Assembly (NCBI GenBank): GCA_034927505.1
Contig: JAYFPY010000032.1
Location: forward strand, 1 to 46,512
Source of the DNA: RUG100 sp034927505
GTDB taxonomy: Bacteria; Bacillota; Clostridia; Peptostreptococcales; Anaerovoracaceae
Reading direction: 5' to 3'
Length of the DNA stretch: 46,512 nucleotides
The translations under genes and the position numbers were made by a program. The notes below the pieces were generated by a model, which was not told the DNA's origin, did not search any database, and saw nothing but the letters and a program-made list of their open reading frames with translations. Each line of letters begins with the position of its first letter. The first letter of the stretch is position 1. Below, piece after piece: positions 7,417-16,075 of the stretch.

Positions 7417-8499
7417 CTACTTTTTTCTCCTATCGAACATTTCTTTGATGTTTTTATCGAAGGGCGGTCTGATGATGCCTTTTTCCGTTACTACAGCCGT
7501 AATGTACTCGTGGTCAGTCACGTCGAACGCCGGGTTGAAAGTTTTCACTCCCTCAGGCGCCATATCATGAGCATACCATTTCTTATATATTTCTTCCCCG
7601 TCCCGCAGCTCTATTTCTATATCGTCTCCTGTCTTTGTCTCCATGTCGATGGTCGAACTTGGAACGAACATATAAAAAGGTATGTCATATTTTTTCGCCA
7701 GTATTGCAACGGCGGACGTTCCTATTTTATTTGCACCGTCTCCGTTGGCGGCCATTCTGTCACACCCCACGACTACTGCATCTACCCAGCCTTTTTTCAT
7801 TACCGATGCCGCCATATTGTCGCAGATCAACGTAACGTCCACTCCCGCCCTTGTCAGCTCCCAGGCAGTCAGCCTGGCTCCCTGCAGGAGAGGTCTTGTT
7901 TCATCGGCAAAGACTTTGAAACCGTATCCCCGCTCTTCTCCCAGATGGATCGGAGCAAGACATGTGCCGTATTTTGAAGTTGCCAGCGCGCCTGCATTGC
8001 AGTGAGTCAGTATGCCCATTCCCGGCGACAGCAGCTGCAGTCCGTATTCACCCATACTGCGGCAAAATCCTTCGTCCTCGTCCCGTATGGCCTTTGCTTC
8101 TTTCAACAGTTCTTCTTTTATATATTCCAGTTCGCTCTTCCATGCCGGACCAAAGCATAGACCTTCCTCCATGGACAGCAGTTTCTTTTCCATCCTGTCC
8201 AGCGCCCAGAAAAGATTGACAGCCGTAGGTCTGGACGAAGCTATATAGTCGCTGACCGCTCTGTATTTTCTGTAAAACTCTCTGAAATCGCTGCCGGTCA
8301 GATCTCTTGCAGCGACATACATCCCAAAAGCCGCAGCAACGCCTATGGCCGGTGCCCCCCGAACTTTCAGCTGATGTATAGCTTCCCACAGGTCATCTTC
8401 GTTATTTATTTCTATCCAATCTTCCTCCAGAGGCAGTTTTGTCTGGTCCAGGATCATGAATTTGTCGTTCTCATATCTAAGTGGTGAAATTTCGATCAT
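7417..8499 (-). CDS. mtnA: S-methyl-5-thioribose-1-phosphate isomerase
   Basis: A 360-residue isomerase converting methylthioribose-1-phosphate to methylthioribulose-1-phosphate in methionine salvage (and in some anaerobes a DHAP-type shunt). Family motifs are VRGAPAIGVAAAFG (about 45-58), LTHCNAGALAT with the catalytic Cys (about 163-173), and VVGCDRMAANGDGANKIGT with the catalytic Asp. It ends with the usual NPAFDVT block. The start is supported by GGAGG eight bases before the ATG. No other mtn genes are visible, so the rest of the pathway must be elsewhere or absent. It belongs to the eIF2B-like fold; ribose-1,5-bisphosphate isomerase is the main alternative but motif agreement favours MtnA. 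Confidence 0.92.
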   Translation of the reverse strand: MIEISPLRYENDKFMILDQTKLPLEEDWIEINNEDDLWEAIHQLKVRGAPAIGVAAAFGMYVAARDLTGSDFREFYRKYRAVSDYIASSRPTAVNLFWALDRMEKKLLSMEEGLCFGPAWKSELEYIKEELLKEAKAIRDEDEGFCRSMGEYGLQLLSPGMGILTHCNAGALATSKYGTCLAPIHLGEERGYGFKVFADETRPLLQGARLTAWELTRAGVDVTLICDNMAASVMKKGWVDAVVVGCDRMAANGDGANKIGTSAVAILAKKYDIPFYMFVPSSTIDMETKTGDDIEIELRDGEEIYKKWYAHDMAPEGVKTFNPAFDVTDHEYITAVVTEKGIIRPPFDKNIKEMFDRRKK

Positions 8500-8535
8500 T
8501 TCAGTTACCTCCGAGAAATATTATACCATATAAAA

Positions 8536-8565
8536 CCGAGAGGAGACACTAATGTCTCCTCCCGG
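8536..8565 (-). terminator. Terminator after patA
   Basis: Thirteen-base arms (8536-8548 and 8553-8565) pair with one mismatch around a four-base CTAA loop, and on the minus strand the stem is followed by TTTTAT. It closes the patA transcript before mtnA, which starts at 8499. Confidence 0.75.
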
Positions 8566-8600
8566 TACAACCTTATATTACATATGGTCAGTTATTATCT

Positions 8601-9989
8601 TTACAGATTGAACTTTTTCTTTACTGCAGCCAGTGCGCTGTCCAGTGCTTCAAGAACCTTATCAATAGTCTCATAAGACTGAGTGATAGGTGGTTCGATT
8701 CTAACTGTCTGAGCATTTACCAATGTTCCTGCAGTCATAACCTTTCTTGCGAACAGTTCCTTAGTTACTTCATGTCCGATTTCATCTGTAGGGAATTCCA
8801 TACAGATCAGCATTCCTGCTCCTCTTGATGTAGTCAGAACTGTAGGATACTTGTCATGCAGCTTCTTCAAGCCAGCCAGATAGTGTTCTCCCTTTTTCTT
8901 TGACTGTCCAGGTATGTCGTTTTCCAGCATGTATCTGATAGTTGAGATGAATGCTGAGCAAGCGAGTGGGTTACCACCGAATGTAGGTGATCCCAGGATC
9001 CATGGATTTTCAAACATCTTTCCTTTTGTTCCTGTTCCTACGCCTGAGTTTTCATAAGTCCAAGGTCTTGCGATGATTCCTGTGATAGGAACCAGACCAC
9101 CGGATGAAGCTTTACCAAATACCAGGATATCCGGAGTAACGTCTTCAACGTCGCATCTCCACAGTGTACCTGTACGTCCCAGACCAACCTGGATCTCGTC
9201 GAATATCAGAGCAACGCCATGATCGTCAGCGATCTTTCTCAGGTCTTTCAGGTATCCGTTTGGTGGAATGATTACTCCGCCTTCGCCCTGTACAGGCTCA
9301 ACGATGATTCCTGCAACCTTTTCGCCAACTGCTTCCAAGTTTTCGATAGCGATTCTTGTTGCATCAGCATTACCATATTCAACGTGCTGAACCTGCTGGA
9401 TCATTGGAACATAGTCTTCTCTGTAAGCGCCTTTACCTGTCATTGAGATAGCTCCCATTGACTTTCCGTGGAATCCGCCTACTGTTGAGATGTACCATCT
9501 GCCGCCTGTTGCCAGTCTAGCCAGTTTCAGTGCCATTTCGTTAGCTTCTGCACCACCGTTTGTGAAGAATGAGTACTGCAGATCTCCCGGTGTGATTTCA
9601 GCCAGGATCTTAGCAAGGTAACCTCTCAGCGGGTCTACCAGTTCCTGCGAATGCAGTGAGTATCTGTCGAGCTGAGCTCTTACAGTCTTCTTTATTTCTT
9701 CGTTACCGTGTCCGCAAGCGAATATACCAAATCCGCCCAGGCAGTCGATAAATTCAGTTCCGTGAAGATCTCTGAATACTTCGTTGTCGTCTGACCATTC
9801 TACGAAAGCTGAGTCAGTTGAAACAGATTTTCTGTATTCAAGCCATCCCGGGTTAACGTTCTCGTTGAAGTTTGCAATCGATTCGTCGTGGATCGATTTC
9901 TTGTCTGCTTCTGTCAATTCCGGCTTTTCGATGTAGCCAACTACTCTTTTCGCAAGATCCAGAGCATTTTTTTCATTTCTTACAGTCAT
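8601..9989 (-). CDS. patA: Putrescine aminotransferase (class III PLP enzyme)
   Basis: A 462-residue class III aminotransferase, the length of E. coli PatA/YgjG, which moves the amino group of putrescine to 2-oxoglutarate and gives 4-aminobutanal (cyclising to pyrroline). Visible features are TNGGAEANEMALKLAR (about 145-160, phosphate of PLP), FHGKSMGAISMTGK, IIVEPVQGEGG, DEIQVGLGRTG with the Asp contacting the pyridine nitrogen, and LVFGKASSGG with the Schiff-base Lys. GGAGGAGG precedes the ATG. Arginine is mostly AGA, as in a well expressed gene. It is monocistronic with its own terminator and a sigma-54 promoter at 10061-10076. Cadaverine or other diamines could also be substrates; ornithine/acetylornithine aminotransferase is less likely given the long N-terminus. 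Confidence 0.88.
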   Translation of the reverse strand: MTVRNEKNALDLAKRVVGYIEKPELTEADKKSIHDESIANFNENVNPGWLEYRKSVSTDSAFVEWSDDNEVFRDLHGTEFIDCLGGFGIFACGHGNEEIKKTVRAQLDRYSLHSQELVDPLRGYLAKILAEITPGDLQYSFFTNGGAEANEMALKLARLATGGRWYISTVGGFHGKSMGAISMTGKGAYREDYVPMIQQVQHVEYGNADATRIAIENLEAVGEKVAGIIVEPVQGEGGVIIPPNGYLKDLRKIADDHGVALIFDEIQVGLGRTGTLWRCDVEDVTPDILVFGKASSGGLVPITGIIARPWTYENSGVGTGTKGKMFENPWILGSPTFGGNPLACSAFISTIRYMLENDIPGQSKKKGEHYLAGLKKLHDKYPTVLTTSRGAGMLICMEFPTDEIGHEVTKELFARKVMTAGTLVNAQTVRIEPPITQSYETIDKVLEALDSALAAVKKKFNL

Positions 9990-10060
9990 TTTATGACCTC
10001 CTCCATTTATTCACCGCCCAATGTCGACGGCTTATGATATAACGTTGTACCCTAATAAAG

Positions 10061-10076
10061 AGCAATTACCGTGCCA
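10061..10076 (-). promoter_or_regulatory. Sigma-54 (-24/-12) promoter of patA
   Basis: Read on the minus strand the site is TGGCACGGTAATTGCT. This matches the sigma-54 consensus TGGCACG-N4-TTGCW at every defined position, with the GG and GC dinucleotides exactly ten bases apart. It lies about 72 bases upstream of the patA ATG and in the right direction. A bacterial enhancer-binding protein would be needed; none is encoded in the window. Confidence 0.85.
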
Positions 10077-10233
10077 AAAGGTGTGTATAAATATACAGTT
10101 ACCAGTTTGCGGTCTCCTACCTTTTGATTTTTCAACATTCTTGCCTTTTTCCATATTTTTTTGTTTTTTATGACCACAAAGTAATCGTCAAAATTGGCAA
10201 ACAATTCTCTCATTTATTGTACTTTATTCCTTC
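10077..10233. other. patA upstream region between sigma-54 promoter and inverted repeat
   Basis: Part of the 331-base gap between patA and the next gene. It holds an eight-base inverted repeat, CAAAAGGT (10075-10082) and ACCTTTTG (10119-10126), and a small palindrome TGTATA-AA-TATACA (10084-10097) just upstream of the -24 element. It is otherwise AT-rich, as expected for DNA that loops between an enhancer and a sigma-54 polymerase. No coding frame is convincing. Confidence 0.4.
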
Positions 10234-10259
10234 ATTATTTCTCATTTTTGAGAAATAAT
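10234..10259. promoter_or_regulatory. Inverted repeat, candidate enhancer (UAS) for patA
   Basis: Two perfect 11-base arms, ATTATTTCTCA (10234-10244) and TGAGAAATAAT (10249-10259), flank a TTTT centre. The repeat is about 160 bases upstream of the sigma-54 -24 element, the normal distance for an enhancer-binding-protein site. It also ends at the -35 of the plus-strand promoter for the gene at 10321, so it could instead be an operator for that gene. Confidence 0.55.
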
Positions 10260-10287
10260 AGACAAGCACACATCAATAGGGTAGAAT
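10259..10287 (+). promoter_or_regulatory. Promoter of the COG2426 exporter gene
   Basis: TAGACA (10259-10264) and TAGAAT (10282-10287) are separated by 17 bases, each matching 5 of 6 consensus positions. The start would be near 10294, followed by AAAGGAG at about 10309-10315 and the ATG at 10321. Confidence 0.6.
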
Positions 10288-10320
10288 AATAAACAAATAC
10301 TGGAAACAAAAGGAGAAACA

Positions 10321-10797
10321 ATGCTGGCTTGGCTCACTACAACTTTATACGGAAAATCCCTGTCGGTTTTTCTTATATCTATGGTCCCTGTTATAGAACT
10401 GAGGGGAGCAATACCCTACGGTGTAGCTCAGGGGCTTCCACTCTGGCTGGTGTATATCCTGGGGGTCGCAGGCAACATGGTGCCTGTCCCTTTCATTATA
10501 TTGTTCCTGAGGCACATATTTGCCTGGCTGAAGAAAAACCCGCGTACTGCTCCTGTTGTAGACAGGCTGGAAAGAAAAGCCCATATCAACGGTGAAAAGG
10601 TCAAAAAATACAGAAGTCTGGGATTGTTTATCCTTGTTGCCATTCCTCTTCCGGGGACCGGCGCATGGACCGGATCTCTAGTAGCTTCCGTTCTGGACAT
10701 CCGGCTCAGGAATGCCTTTCCGGTAATACTGGCCGGAGTGGCCACCGCCGGCGCGATCATGATGTTCGTCAGTTACGGCGTAAAAGCCCTCTTTTAA
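10321..10797 (+). CDS. Small multidrug-export family membrane protein (COG2426)
   Basis: A 158-residue integral membrane protein of the COG2426 family annotated as small multi-drug export protein. The two diagnostic loops are present: PVIELRGAIPYG (about 23-34) and PLPGTGAWTGS (about 107-117), each ahead of a hydrophobic segment. About four or five membrane segments are predicted, with a basic cytoplasmic loop (about 72-98, RTAPVVDRLERKAH). AAGGAG precedes the ATG. The gene stands alone, convergent with ylmH (gap of six bases). The export function is a database-level label rather than well tested; no substrate can be named. Confidence 0.82.
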   Translation: MLAWLTTTLYGKSLSVFLISMVPVIELRGAIPYGVAQGLPLWLVYILGVAGNMVPVPFIILFLRHIFAWLKKNPRTAPVVDRLERKAHINGEKVKKYRSLGLFILVAIPLPGTGAWTGSLVASVLDIRLRNAFPVILAGVATAGAIMMFVSYGVKALF

Positions 10798-10803
10798 TAT
10801 CTA

Positions 10804-11553
10804 TTATATGTATCTGATCACAGTGATGTATTCCCGTCCTTTTTTCGATCGGCCTCCGGTCTGAGAAAGGACTATTTTGCCTTTGCCCCGCAGTACGATC
10901 TTGTCTCCTTCCGCTGCCGTCCTGTCCGGTTTGGTTGTTTCCATGCTGTTTACAAATACTCTGCCCCCCGCTATAGCTTCTGTGGCTTTGCTCCTGGACA
11001 TGCCGAACCCGCATGCGACCACGTTGTCCAGTCTGCAGGATGACACTGTCTCTGTCACAGTCTTTGTCCTCGCCTCGGGAACTATCAGCCGGGAGATCGG
11101 CAGTTTTTCCGCTTTCAGCTCCGTACGGCCTGCTTTGCTGTAATTCCTCAAGACAAAATCCGATATTTCCTTTACCGCTATTATATCCGCCCCATCTTCA
11201 CGGACCAGGATATCTCCTATCTTTTCTCTTTTTATGCCCAGACCGAGCAGAGATCCCAGATAGTCCCTGTGGCTCGGCTTTTTGCTGCCTTTTGCAGTCT
11301 GTACACGGATCACGTCCAGATAATCCTCACCTTTAAGGGTTTCGTAATCCGGAAGGCAAACAAGGATACATCTTTCGGCATCATCATATCCTCCGTAATA
11401 TATACACTCTGTATCGCCGGCGTCTTTCACCGGTCCCCGGACAGCGGACTGCTGATGCAGATCCAGAAAGCCCGTTGCAGAAGCTGCGTAACGTTCGGCA
11501 CATTGCCGTATTTTATCTTCTACTTTAGCTCTTGTCAGATCGTCTTCATTCAT
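10804..11553 (-). CDS. ylmH: YlmH-family S4-domain RNA-binding protein
   Basis: A 249-residue YlmH. In Bacillus this family is encoded beside the sep/ylm cell-division genes and has been linked to ribosome rescue. The C-terminal S4 domain is clear: SCRLDNVVACGFGMSRSKATEAI followed by GGRVFVNSMETTKPD (about 176-220). The N-terminal half shows YGGYDDAERCILVCLPDY and SHRDYLGSLLGLGIKREKIGDI, both family-typical. I start at the ATG at 11553, which has AAAGGAG eight bases upstream, not at 11589, where the codon overlaps the -10 box. It is separated from division genes here and appears monocistronic. Confidence 0.88.
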   Translation of the reverse strand: MNEDDLTRAKVEDKIRQCAERYAASATGFLDLHQQSAVRGPVKDAGDTECIYYGGYDDAERCILVCLPDYETLKGEDYLDVIRVQTAKGSKKPSHRDYLGSLLGLGIKREKIGDILVREDGADIIAVKEISDFVLRNYSKAGRTELKAEKLPISRLIVPEARTKTVTETVSSCRLDNVVACGFGMSRSKATEAIAGGRVFVNSMETTKPDRTAAEGDKIVLRGKGKIVLSQTGGRSKKGREYITVIRYI

Positions 11554-11580
11554 GTCGATGCTCCTTTCTTCTATGATTCC

Positions 11581-11608
11581 ATTATACACAGTGTTTATTA
11601 TATAACAA
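11581..11608 (-). promoter_or_regulatory. Promoter of ylmH
   Basis: On the minus strand TTGTTA (11603-11608) and a perfect TATAAT (11581-11586) are separated by 16 bases. The predicted start, near 11574, leaves a leader of about 20 bases with the AAAGGAG site for the ATG at 11553. Confidence 0.55.
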
Positions 11609-11886
11609 GCGCGTTGATAAACTTGCTTTTGGGATTATATTACAGCAACTTCGTACATTCTTCCGTTATCGCCTCGTGTTTTTCAACACTTTTGTCTGTT
11701 TTACATGTACAAATTAGTTAAACGCATTGTGCTTAGGCCTGACGTTTCCCAGCCCCTTGCACATCCAAACTAACTAACTTGCTCTCTTTTCACCTACTTT
11801 TGCTTATCAAGTTGACAGAAAATTATTAAATATGTTAGGTTTAAGGCAACAGATGTTACTCGTTAATTCGAAAGGAGAGTCTCAAT
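11609..11886. other. Upstream region of the hydCBA operon
   Basis: No convincing gene in 278 bases. A perfect TTGACA stands at 11812-11817, but at the proper distance only weak -10 candidates exist (TAGGTT at 11836-11841, 18-base spacing), so activation by another factor may be needed. TTGATAA (11614-11620) and TTATCAA (11804-11810) form a distant inverted pair. I looked for a full Rex operator (TGTTAA-N4-TTAACA) and did not find one. AAAGGAG at about 11871-11877 serves hydC. Confidence 0.4.
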
Positions 11887-12381
11887 ATGGCACAGAATTG
11901 CGCTGGTTGTCCCGAGGCAAAGGCTAAAGCTGAAAAGCTGAAAGAAATAATAGCCAAATACAAGGACACACGAGGAGCGCTGATTCCGGTTCTTCACGAG
12001 GCCCAGGAAGTGTATGGATACCTTCCAATGGAAGTGCAGCTGGAGATCGCTGATCAACTCGATATTCCGCTCGCTGAAGTATACGGTGTAGTTAGCTTCT
12101 ACACACAATTTTCTATTTATCCGAAAGGTGAATATAGGATCAATGTATGCATGGGAACTGCATGCTATGTAAAAGGTTCGGGAGAGATCCTGGACAAATT
12201 CAGAACACGTTTATCTATCGATGTCGGCGAATGTACCGAAGACGGCAAGTATTCTCTGGATGCCTGCAGATGTATCGGTGCCTGCGGCCTTGCCCCTGTT
12301 GTCACGATCAATGACAAAGTATACGGCAAGCTGACTGCAGATGATGTTGACGGCATTATTGAAGAATATGAAAATCTTTAG
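11887..12381 (+). CDS. hydC: Electron-bifurcating [FeFe] hydrogenase subunit HydC (NuoE-like)
   Basis: A 164-residue thioredoxin-like 2Fe-2S protein homologous to complex I subunit NuoE. The N-terminal helical part contains ALIPVLHEAQEVYGYLP, and the 2Fe-2S cluster is held by CMGTAC (about residues 90-95) and CRCIGACG (about 128-135). It is the smallest subunit of the cytoplasmic HydABC complex, which oxidises NADH and reduced ferredoxin together to form hydrogen. It begins the operon hydC-hydB-hydA, with gaps of 17 and 16 bases and an AAAGGAG before each gene. The short Cys motif near the N-terminus (CAGC) is extra to the core and of unknown importance. Confidence 0.93.
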   Translation: MAQNCAGCPEAKAKAEKLKEIIAKYKDTRGALIPVLHEAQEVYGYLPMEVQLEIADQLDIPLAEVYGVVSFYTQFSIYPKGEYRINVCMGTACYVKGSGEILDKFRTRLSIDVGECTEDGKYSLDACRCIGACGLAPVVTINDKVYGKLTADDVDGIIEEYENL

Positions 12382-12398
12382 AAAGGAGTGAGCCGAAA

Positions 12399-14285
12399 AT
12401 GATAAAAACAATCAAAGATATCCAGAATATCAGAGAAAAAATGCAGGCGGACTTGATGATCCGTACTGATCCAAAGGCCACACCTACAAAAGATGGCGGC
12501 CGTATGCATGTGCTGGTCTGCGGAGGTACCGGATGTACTTCTTCGGATTCCATGCTGATCATAGAAAACCTCGAAAAGCTAATCAAAAGCAACAACATGT
12601 CTGACGAAATAAAGATCGTCAAGACAGGATGCTTCGGGCTCTGCGCTGAAGGTCCTATTGTTATGATATACCCTGACCACATAATGTACACCACAGTAAA
12701 ACCCGATGACGCTCAGGAAATATTCGACAGCCACATCAAGGGAGGGGAACCTGTCCTTCGCCTGCTGGCAGGAAAATCATCGGAAGGCAAAATCGAAAAT
12801 GCACTGGAAAGCGTAGACTTTTTCAGTAAACAGAAAAGGGTCGCTCTCCGTAACTGCGGAGCAATCAACCCTGAAAACATAGATGAATATATTGCAAGAG
12901 ACGGTTACAAGGCATTGGAAAAAGTTCTTTCGGATATGGATCCGGAGGATGTGATAGATACCATGAAATCAGCTCAGCTCAGAGGACGCGGAGGCGCCGG
13001 ATTCCCTACAGGAGTCAAATGGAGCTTTGCGGCAAGCCAGCAGGTAAAACAAAAATACGTATGCTGCAACGCCGATGAAGGAGACCCGGGTGCTTTTATG
13101 GACAGATCCGTCCTGGAAGGCGATCCTCATTCAGTCATTGAAGCAATGGCCATAGCTGCTTATGCTATCGGTGCGGATCAGGGCTATGTATATGTCAGAG
13201 CGGAATACCCGATAGCCGTAAAACGGCTGTCCATTGCCATTGAACAGGCAAAGGAATACGGCCTGCTGGGAAAAAGTATATTTGGAAAAGATTTTGATTT
13301 CGATCTCGAGATCAGACTGGGTGCCGGCGCATTCGTATGCGGCGAAGAAACAGCTCTGATGACTTCAGTCGAAGGCAAGAGAGGCGAACCGCAGCCAAGA
13401 CCGCCGTTCCCGGCAGTCAAAGGGCTATTCGGACAGCCGACTATACTGAACAACGTAGAAACCTACGCAAATGTACCCGTGATCATACTCCGAGGTCCTG
13501 AATGGTTCTCAAGCATCGGTACAGAAAAATCGAAGGGCACGAAAGTGTTCGCCGTAGGAGGCAAGATCAACAACACAGGTCTGGTAGAGATCCCTATGGG
13601 CACCACTATGAGAGAAATCATTTACGACATAGGCGGAGGCATTCCAAACGGAAAAGAATTCAAGGCTGCCCAGACAGGCGGTCCGTCAGGCGGGTGCATA
13701 CCTGCCAGCGAGCTTGATACTCCTATCGACTATGATTCGCTGATTGCTCTGGGTTCAATGATGGGCTCCGGCGGGCTGATCGTTATGGACGAGGACACCT
13801 GCATGGTCGACCTTGCAAAATTTTTCCTGGAATTCACAGTCGACGAATCTTGCGGTAAATGTCCTCCGTGCCGTATAGGTACGAAGAGGATGCTGGAGAT
13901 CGTAACCAGGATCACAGAAGGTAAAGGTACTCTTGAAGATCTGGACAAGCTGGAAATACTGGCAAGAAACATCAAGGCCAGCGCGCTTTGCGGCCTTGGG
14001 CAGACTTCACCTAACCCGGTCCTCTCAACGATGAAATATTTCAGGGATGAATACATCGCCCATGTAGTCGACAAAAAATGTCCTGCCGGCGTATGTAAAT
14101 CCATGGTGCGTTACATCATCGATGCAGATACATGTAAGAAGTGCGGCATATGTGCCAAGAACTGTCCTACAGGATGTATCAGCGGAGACAAGAACACACC
14201 TTACGTTATCGATCAGGACAAATGCGTCAAGTGCGGTGTCTGTGTCACTAAGTGTCCATTCAAATCCGTACTCAACAATGCTTAA
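12399..14285 (+). CDS. hydB: Electron-bifurcating [FeFe] hydrogenase subunit HydB (NuoF-like)
   Basis: A 628-residue NADH-binding flavoprotein. In order: an N-terminal thioredoxin-like 2Fe-2S domain (Cys 41, 46, 78, 82), the FMN/NADH core with RGRGGAGFPTGVKW (195-208) and CNADEGDPGAFMDRSVLEGDP (about 223-243), GAGAFVCGEETALM (308-321), an SLBB domain, and the 4Fe-4S helical domain with ESCGKCPPCRIG (Cys 485, 488, 491) plus Cys 531. The C-terminus adds a two-cluster ferredoxin domain (Cys 579, 582, 585, 589 and 609, 612, 615, 619). This architecture is that of the HydB of trimeric bifurcating hydrogenases, in which the flavin is the proposed bifurcating site. All ligands are present, with no truncation. 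Confidence 0.95.
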   Translation: MIKTIKDIQNIREKMQADLMIRTDPKATPTKDGGRMHVLVCGGTGCTSSDSMLIIENLEKLIKSNNMSDEIKIVKTGCFGLCAEGPIVMIYPDHIMYTTVKPDDAQEIFDSHIKGGEPVLRLLAGKSSEGKIENALESVDFFSKQKRVALRNCGAINPENIDEYIARDGYKALEKVLSDMDPEDVIDTMKSAQLRGRGGAGFPTGVKWSFAASQQVKQKYVCCNADEGDPGAFMDRSVLEGDPHSVIEAMAIAAYAIGADQGYVYVRAEYPIAVKRLSIAIEQAKEYGLLGKSIFGKDFDFDLEIRLGAGAFVCGEETALMTSVEGKRGEPQPRPPFPAVKGLFGQPTILNNVETYANVPVIILRGPEWFSSIGTEKSKGTKVFAVGGKINNTGLVEIPMGTTMREIIYDIGGGIPNGKEFKAAQTGGPSGGCIPASELDTPIDYDSLIALGSMMGSGGLIVMDEDTCMVDLAKFFLEFTVDESCGKCPPCRIGTKRMLEIVTRITEGKGTLEDLDKLEILARNIKASALCGLGQTSPNPVLSTMKYFRDEYIAHVVDKKCPAGVCKSMVRYIIDADTCKKCGICAKNCPTGCISGDKNTPYVIDQDKCVKCGVCVTKCPFKSVLNNA

Positions 14286-14301
14286 GAAAGGAGCGTAGAC
14301 A

Positions 14302-16047
14302 ATGAATAAAGTAAATATCACTATTGACGGAATTCCCCTTTACGTTCCGGAAGACTATACAATACTGGAGGCAGCCAAAGAGGTCAATATACAGATCCCT
14401 ACTCTCTGCTTCCTCAAAAATGTCAGCGAACTCGGCTGCTGCCGTATGTGTGTCGTTGAGATCAAAGGGAAAAAAGCCCTTCAGGCATCATGTGTACATC
14501 CGGTAGAAGAGGGTATGGAAGTATTCACTCACACGCCGAGAGTCATGGAAGCCAGGAAGGTCGATCTGGAACTGATCCTTTCGAACCATAACGCCAGCTG
14601 CCAGACATGTACGCGAAGCTGGATGGACTGCGAACTGCAGACACTTGCCAACAAACTTTCTGTTGATACTGTAAGGTTTGAAGACAATTCAGCGAAAAAG
14701 CCGCTGGATATAGGCGTCTCCATCGTAAGAGATCCGAACAAATGCATCCTCTGCAGAAGATGCATCAGCGCATGCAAAAACATCCAGACCGTGGGTGTCA
14801 TCGACACTATGAACCGAGGATTCAACACAGTTGTGGGTGCTGCATTCGATATGAGTCTGGACGAGACTCCATGCGTCAACTGCGGACAGTGCATCAACGT
14901 ATGTCCGGTCGGCGCTCTCCACGAACGCAGCGACATCGACCCTGTATGGAATGCTATCTACGATCCTTCCAAACATGTAGTCGTACAGACTGCACCTGCA
15001 GTAAGAGCCGCGCTGGGCGAAGAATTTGAAATGCCTATCGGTACAGCTGTAACGGGACAGATGGTCACAGCTCTTCGAATGCTGGGATTCGACAAAGTTT
15101 TCGATACAGATACCGGAGCCGACCTTACCATCATGGAAGAAGGCGCCGAGCTGATAGACAGAATAAGAGGCGGCGGCACACTGCCGATGATAACCTCATG
15201 TTCGCCGGGATGGATAAAGTTCTGCGAACACAACTTCCCTGACATGCTGGACAACCTGTCCACATGCAAATCGCCTCATCAGATGTTCGGAGCAATACTG
15301 AAAACTTATTACGCCGAAAAAGAAGGCATAGACCCGAAAGATGTTTTCGTTGTATCGGTCATGCCGTGTACTGCGAAGAAATTCGAAGCCAGGCGTCCCG
15401 AGATGCAGGTCAACGACCTTGCCGATGTAGACGTAGTTCTCACAACGCGTGAACTGGCAAAGATGATATACGACGTGGGCATCGACTTCCCAAGTTTGGG
15501 AGAAGGCTCATTTGACAGTCCTTTCGGCGGAGCTACAGGCGCCGGCGTGATATTCGGAGCTACGGGAGGAGTAATGGAAGCTGCTCTCAGAACAGTTGCT
15601 GATATCCTTACCGGGACTTCTGCCGACAACATTGAATACGAAGACATCCGTGGACTGGAAGGAATAAAAGTTGCAAACATCGACGTAGCCAATGTAAAGA
15701 TCAGAGCAGCGTGTGCTCACGGGCTGGGCAATGCAAGGACTCTGCTGGAAAAAGTCAGGAGCGGCGAAGAAGAATTCGACTTCATCGAGATCATGGCTTG
15801 TCCGGGCGGATGCGTAAACGGAGGCGGACAGCCTCTGCAGCAGTCAGACGTAAGAAGCTGGTGCGACATCAGAGAAGAAAGAGCAAAGGCTCTGTACAAG
15901 GAAGACCGCAACACTTTCATCAGGAAGTCGCATAACAACCCTGCTATCAAAAAACTGTATAAGGAATATCTGGGCATGGCCGGAGGCAGCAAATCACACG
16001 AACTGCTCCACACCCATTATCATGAACGACCGTGCTATAAAGAATAA
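14302..16047 (+). CDS. hydA: Electron-bifurcating [FeFe] hydrogenase catalytic subunit HydA
   Basis: A 581-residue catalytic subunit. The N-terminal 2Fe-2S domain uses Cys 36, 47, 50 and 64. Next is the His-Cys3 4Fe-4S site with His 96, Cys 100, 103 and 110, then a two-cluster ferredoxin domain (Cys 148, 151, 154, 158 and 191, 194, 197, 201). The H-cluster domain has L1 TSCSPGW (298-304), L2 MPCTAKKFE (354-362) and L3 MACPGGCVNGGGQP (Cys 500 and 504). Two details differ from standard enzymes: the last His-Cys3 spacing is CX6C rather than CX5C, and L1 has one Cys followed by Ser. Maturases HydE, HydF and HydG are not in the window. The gene ends at a strong terminator. Confidence 0.95.
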   Translation: MNKVNITIDGIPLYVPEDYTILEAAKEVNIQIPTLCFLKNVSELGCCRMCVVEIKGKKALQASCVHPVEEGMEVFTHTPRVMEARKVDLELILSNHNASCQTCTRSWMDCELQTLANKLSVDTVRFEDNSAKKPLDIGVSIVRDPNKCILCRRCISACKNIQTVGVIDTMNRGFNTVVGAAFDMSLDETPCVNCGQCINVCPVGALHERSDIDPVWNAIYDPSKHVVVQTAPAVRAALGEEFEMPIGTAVTGQMVTALRMLGFDKVFDTDTGADLTIMEEGAELIDRIRGGGTLPMITSCSPGWIKFCEHNFPDMLDNLSTCKSPHQMFGAILKTYYAEKEGIDPKDVFVVSVMPCTAKKFEARRPEMQVNDLADVDVVLTTRELAKMIYDVGIDFPSLGEGSFDSPFGGATGAGVIFGATGGVMEAALRTVADILTGTSADNIEYEDIRGLEGIKVANIDVANVKIRAACAHGLGNARTLLEKVRSGEEEFDFIEIMACPGGCVNGGGQPLQQSDVRSWCDIREERAKALYKEDRNTFIRKSHNNPAIKKLYKEYLGMAGGSKSHELLHTHYHERPCYKE

Positions 16048-16075
16048 AATACCAAAACATATTGTTACCCTTATT

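Noticed and set aside
8601..9989. patA as a horizontally acquired gene because of its different codon use
   Set aside because: The AGA-rich, regular codon choice is shared with thlA and is better explained by high expression; no mobile element flanks it.
11609..11886. Rex operator upstream of hydCBA
   Set aside because: Only scattered half-sites (GTTAA, TTGATAA) are present; no pair matches TGTTAA-N4-TTAACA.
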